From positions 1 through 6,660 of the forward strand of contig JADFTO010000149.1 in the NCBI GenBank assembly GCA_022560215.1: 6,660 nucleotides of DNA. The letters are read 5' to 3'. The translations under genes were made by a program, and so were the position numbers. This document shows positions 6,621 to 6,660 of this stretch, piece by piece. Each line of letters starts with the position of its first letter. Position 1 is the stretch's first letter. The notes under the pieces were generated by a model. That model had not been told where the DNA came from. It did no database searches and worked only from the letters and a program-made list of their open reading frames with translations. The stretch comes from Pseudomonadota bacterium (GTDB lineage Bacteria > Pseudomonadota > Alphaproteobacteria > Rhodospirillales > 2-02-FULL-58-16).

Positions 6621-6660
6621 GATGCTTAAGCATACTGAGGGTTCGAATCCCTGCCTCTCC
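6621..6660 (+). other. tRNA-Ser 3' remnant, possible att-type repeat (cut by window)
   Basis: A variable-arm-like hairpin (atgc-ttaa-gcat, 6622-6633) is followed by a T arm, gaggg-ttcgaat-ccctg (6637-6653), and an acceptor 3' strand, cctctcc (6654-6660). Positions 6637-6660 match 6275-6298 of tRNA-Ser(CGA) at 21 of 24 bases, including 13 in a row. No matching 5' half (ggagagg, D arm, anticodon) is present upstream. The outermost T-stem pair is a G-G mismatch, so it is not a functional tRNA. It looks like the 3' end left by integration into, or rearrangement at, a serine tRNA gene. The window ends before any CCA. Confidence 0.65.

Overview
The window looks like a stretch of an alphaproteobacterial chromosome, possibly Rhodospirillales-like. 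This is an inference from an Atm1-type ABC exporter in very GC-rich DNA (two 60-base samples inside it are about 67% GC), a tripartite tricarboxylate transporter (TTT) operon, and a class II serine tRNA with encoded CCA. No species can be named from the sequence alone.

Layout. (1) Positions 2-1426 (+) hold the C-terminal three quarters of an Atm1/ABCB7-family exporter, cut by the left edge. (2) Positions 1489-5800 (-) hold one transport and metabolism operon, convergent with the exporter. In transcription order it has a TctC-type periplasmic binding protein (5800-4697), a strong intrinsic terminator hairpin (about 4651-4686), a TctA-TctB fused membrane protein starting at TTG (4630-2597), and, 10 bases later, a GalD/PrpF-family 4-oxalomesaconate tautomerase-like isomerase (2586-1489). 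(3) Positions 5866-6174 (+) hold a C-terminal remnant of a tyrosine recombinase. (4) Positions 6213-6302 (+) hold an intact tRNA-Ser(CGA). (5) Positions 6303-6620 hold no convincing gene. (6) Positions 6621-6660 look like the 3' part of a second serine tRNA without its 5' half, running into the right edge.

How it works together. TctC would capture a carboxylate in the periplasm and hand it to the TctA-TctB membrane unit for cation-coupled uptake. The GalD-like enzyme would then isomerise an unsaturated tricarboxylate-type acid in the cytoplasm. The co-linear genes suggest that the imported substrate, or a metabolite close to it, is what the isomerase acts on (for example an aconitate- or oxalomesaconate-like acid); this is inference. 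The hairpin after tctC, almost touching the tctAB ribosome-binding site, is a likely device for making much more binding protein than permease.

The operon is visibly lower in GC (43-57% in sampled stretches) than the exporter. It is bordered by an integrase remnant, a tRNA-Ser gene and a partial tRNA-Ser copy, so it may be an acquired metabolic islet. I see no CRISPR array, complete insertion sequence, or clearly novel multi-gene system.
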